Virus record (IMG/VR): IMGVR_UViG_3300031227_000504 | Coordinates: 1-21,568 of that record | Strand: one strand, 5' to 3' | Length of the DNA stretch: 21,568 bases | Origin: a virus | In this document: positions 20,902-21,568 of the stretch, piece after piece | Numbering within the stretch: position 1 is the stretch's first letter | How the letters are laid out: each line of letters begins with the position of its first letter | Made by a program: the position numbers and the translations under genes | The notes under the pieces: model-generated | Databases searched by the model: none | What the model saw: only the letters and a program-made list of their open reading frames with translations | What the model was told of the DNA's origin: nothing

Positions 20902-21146
20902 TCTCCACCTATCAATGGCTTAAAAGCCCCATAGCCAGCATCAAGCATAGCTTGTTGGTATCGTTCCTCGTTCTCAGGGTAGGCAGAATGATAACTTATA
21001 TCAGGCAACTCCTTATCTACCTTTATCACTACACCGCCTTCATTAAGTACCCACAAAATTGCGTCAGCCAAGCTATCAGGTTTATCACCCTCAGACTGCT
21101 CCAGTAATTCAATGAGGTGTTCTCTTATCTCTTCTTGCTTACTCAT
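20898..21146 (-). CDS. Hypothetical protein (82 aa)
   Basis: Starts with an acidic helix (EEIREHLIELLEQSEGDKPDSLADAILWVL), followed by a short beta strand (GGVVIKVDKEL) and a C-terminal 'YQQAMLDAGYGAFKPLI' segment. That last motif is familiar from small unnamed phage early proteins, but I know no function. ATG 21146 overlaps the upstream stop by 8 bases. Confidence 0.65.
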   Translation of the reverse strand: MSKQEEIREHLIELLEQSEGDKPDSLADAILWVLNEGGVVIKVDKELPDISYHSAYPENEERYQQAMLDAGYGAFKPLIGGE

Positions 21147-21504
21147 CTTCTAACTCCTTAATTTTAGCCTTTAGCTTTAACTTAATATCAGCTTTTCTTT
21201 CCTTGGTCATCTTGTTATAAGTCCTAGCAATTACCTCTATTTCTTCATAGCGCTCGGTACCTATCCGCTTCTCAAAGAACTCTTTGTTTAGGCTGGGGAA
21301 GTCGTGGAATAGATTATGGCAAGCCATACATAATGCAACACAGTTATCTTCTTCATACCGAGTATTCAAATATCGCCTCCCCACGACTCCATGATGACAG
21401 TGATACCCCTTGGGTTTGGCATACTGACCACAATATTCACACCTCCCACCAGCTTTTAACTTGATGTAGTAACCGAATAATGTATCTACTGGGTCTATCT
21501 TCAT
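21139..21504 (-). CDS. NinG/Rap-like HNH-type zinc protein
   Basis: 121 aa with DTLFGYYIKLKAGGRCEYCG, then H37-H38 (CHHGVVGRR), N54 and C59/C62-H63 (NCVALCMACHNLFHDFP). The set C22/C25, HH, N and CxxCH forms an HNH/zinc fold. The pattern 'D.lf..yI.lr.g..CeyCG.......HHf..R...n.R...dN.v.lC..CH' resembles NinG/Rap recombination proteins of lambdoid phages, which act on branched DNA. It might instead be another HNH nuclease. The helical C-terminus ends in KELEDE. Starts with ATGA overlap over the preceding partial gene. Confidence 0.65.
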   Translation of the reverse strand: MKIDPVDTLFGYYIKLKAGGRCEYCGQYAKPKGYHCHHGVVGRRYLNTRYEEDNCVALCMACHNLFHDFPSLNKEFFEKRIGTERYEEIEVIARTYNKMTKERKADIKLKLKAKIKELEDE

Positions 21505-21568
21505 TTCTCACCATCAATTAACTTTTCAATCGCTAGGCATAGAGATAAGGCAAAAGTTTGAGCTATAG
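21501..21568 (-). CDS. C-terminal end of an unidentified gene, 5' end outside the window
   Basis: The minus-strand frame IAQTFALSLCLAIEKLIDGEK runs from the right edge to TGA 21503-21501, which overlaps the next ATG (ATGA), the linkage used throughout this operon. Too little is visible to identify it. Confidence 0.5.
   Translation of the reverse strand, partial: IAQTFALSLCLAIEKLIDGEK

Overview
This window reads as part of a tailed bacteriophage (or prophage) genome of siphovirus type. It carries an HK97/gpT-fold capsid gene, a head-to-tail connector series, a tail tube, a frameshifted pair of tail assembly chaperones and a tape measure, with no sheath gene. Strong Shine-Dalgarno sites (AGGAG), TTGACA/TATAAT promoters and ATG/GTG/TTG starts point to a bacterial host using the standard bacterial code. 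The base composition is moderately AT-rich by eye. I cannot name the host.

Layout, plus strand, 1-15574 (late genes): major capsid protein (5' end off the window); a tiny VPYD-repeat protein; a beta-helix spike-like protein; several small proteins; a protein with about 17 tandem 20-residue repeats; head-tail adaptor, head closure, HK97 gp10-like and tail-terminator proteins; a structured intergenic region with a probable terminator; tail tube with an extra lectin-like domain; G/GT chaperones joined by a -1 frameshift; tape measure; tail hub; a small tail-tip protein; a Gly-rich adhesin-like protein; and a cassette of small membrane proteins that may belong to lysis. No endolysin is visible.

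A strong hairpin terminator at about 15610-15649 separates these genes from a convergent minus-strand block (15618-21568). Its genes are tightly overlapped, mostly by ATGA. Reading right to left they are: the end of an unseen gene, a NinG-like HNH protein, two small unknowns, a metallophosphoesterase, an unknown, a DUF4406-like protein, a Cys-rich unknown and a DNA methyltransferase locus.

The methyltransferase locus is the most striking part. One beta-class (motif IV before motif I) DNA methyltransferase appears to be in three pieces (18725-18054, 17354-16941, 16358-15618). It is interrupted twice, by two unrelated zinc-finger endonucleases: a Vsr/EDxHD-like one at 18046-17336 and an HNH one at 16909-16355. 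Each endonuclease has its own near-consensus sigma70 promoter whose predicted +1 is the A of its ATG, so its mRNA would be leaderless. Each promoter also supplies the stop codon of the upstream methyltransferase piece. Each downstream piece restarts with its own ATG and a similar extra helical N-terminal segment (LD..G[IV]TLDE......PD). This looks like repeated endonuclease-driven 'gene in pieces' formation, comparable in principle to the mobE-split nrdA of phage Aeh1, possibly giving a trans-assembling three-subunit methyltransferase.
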